This document shows, in pieces, positions 5,871-6,004 of a stretch of DNA of 6,004 bases. A model generated the notes under the pieces. That model did not search any database, was not told the DNA's origin, and was given only the letters and a program-made list of their open reading frames with translations. The stretch is from the NCBI GenBank assembly GCA_023395435.1, contig JAEWZG010000044.1, positions 1 to 6,004 of the forward strand, in the 5' to 3' direction. Position 1 is the first letter of the stretch. Each line of letters opens with the position of its first letter. This DNA comes from Bacillota bacterium. GTDB lineage: Bacteria; Bacillota; Clostridia; Oscillospirales; Ruminococcaceae. The position numbers and the translations under genes are program-made.

Positions 5871-6004
5871 TTTGAATCTCACTTTCAGGGATATTATATT
5901 TCATAAAGTACTCACATTTGAGCCCCGATACAATCTGTATGAACCCTTTTTTCTCTTTAATTATAGAATAACCAAGCTTTTTATAAAGATTAATTGCAGG
6001 CTCA
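5860..6004 (-). CDS. GNAT-type N-acetyltransferase, C-terminal fragment (cut by window edge)
   Basis: Only the last 47 residues are inside the window; the frame is open to the right edge and ends at TAA (5860-5862). The fragment begins EPAINLYKKLGYSIIKEKKG, which fits the motif (N-E-x-A-I-x-L-Y-x-K-L-G-F/Y) that closes the acetyl-CoA fold of GNAT enzymes, and continues to CEYFMKY, like the final beta strand of the family. A short polar tail follows (NIPESEIQNDN). The substrate cannot be told from this part. It overlaps the start of the MmcQ/YjbR gene by 11 nt, so it heads or belongs to the operon that includes purD; the promoter is outside the window. Confidence 0.75.
   Translation of the reverse strand, partial: EPAINLYKKLGYSIIKEKKGFIQIVSGLKCEYFMKYNIPESEIQNDN

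Noticed and set aside
5871..5882. GTG at 5882 as the MmcQ/YjbR start
   Set aside because: No good ribosome-binding site precedes it, and the ATG at 5870 gives the usual family N-terminus with a short 11-nt overlap of the preceding gene.

Overview
The window looks like ordinary chromosome from an AT-rich Bacillota, most likely a gut or rumen Clostridia (Ruminococcus/Oscillospiraceae-like). The basis is the strong A+T bias, GGAGG-type Shine-Dalgarno sites before nearly every gene, short A-loop and U-tract terminators, and small protein families (a DUF6472-like Cys-rich protein, a three-helix membrane protein with a PH-like tail) that I associate with this group. The taxonomic call is inference. 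There is no sign of a phage, IS element, CRISPR array, tRNA or rRNA.

Left part, + strand (1-1349): the C-terminal part of a UraA-type uracil/H+ symporter, cut by the window edge, is followed 25 nt later by a complete upp (uracil phosphoribosyltransferase). Together they import uracil and convert it to UMP (pyrimidine salvage). A strong hairpin at 1356-1392 ends this unit and has U-tracts on both sides, so it can also end the convergent unit arriving from the right.

Middle part, - strand (3590 down to 1436): a good promoter (TTGATA-17-TATAAT with extended -10, 3562-3590) precedes a 58-aa Cys-rich DUF6472-like protein, then an AraC-type regulator fused to a GyrI-like ligand-binding domain, then a secreted lipoprotein esterase of the enterochelin-esterase-like alpha/beta-hydrolase family. 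The esterase may also have its own extended -10 promoter. This is the least described cassette here: a cytoplasmic ligand-sensing regulator beside a surface esterase.

Next, - strand (4136-3633): a single-gene unit for a small membrane protein of unknown function, with its own promoter upstream and a clear intrinsic terminator downstream. That terminator abuts the promoter of the AraC cassette.

Right part, - strand (6004-4211): the C-terminal end of a GNAT-type acetyltransferase overlaps an MmcQ/YjbR-family gene by 11 nt, and purD (GAR synthetase, de novo purine synthesis) follows 19 nt later. These look co-transcribed from a promoter outside the window.

For four genes the longest open frame starts at a TTG, GTG or ATG that sits inside or upstream of the ribosome-binding site. 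I moved those starts to the internal ATG. I found no clearly novel defence or mobile system. The most interesting items are the AraC/esterase cassette and the two uncharacterised small proteins.
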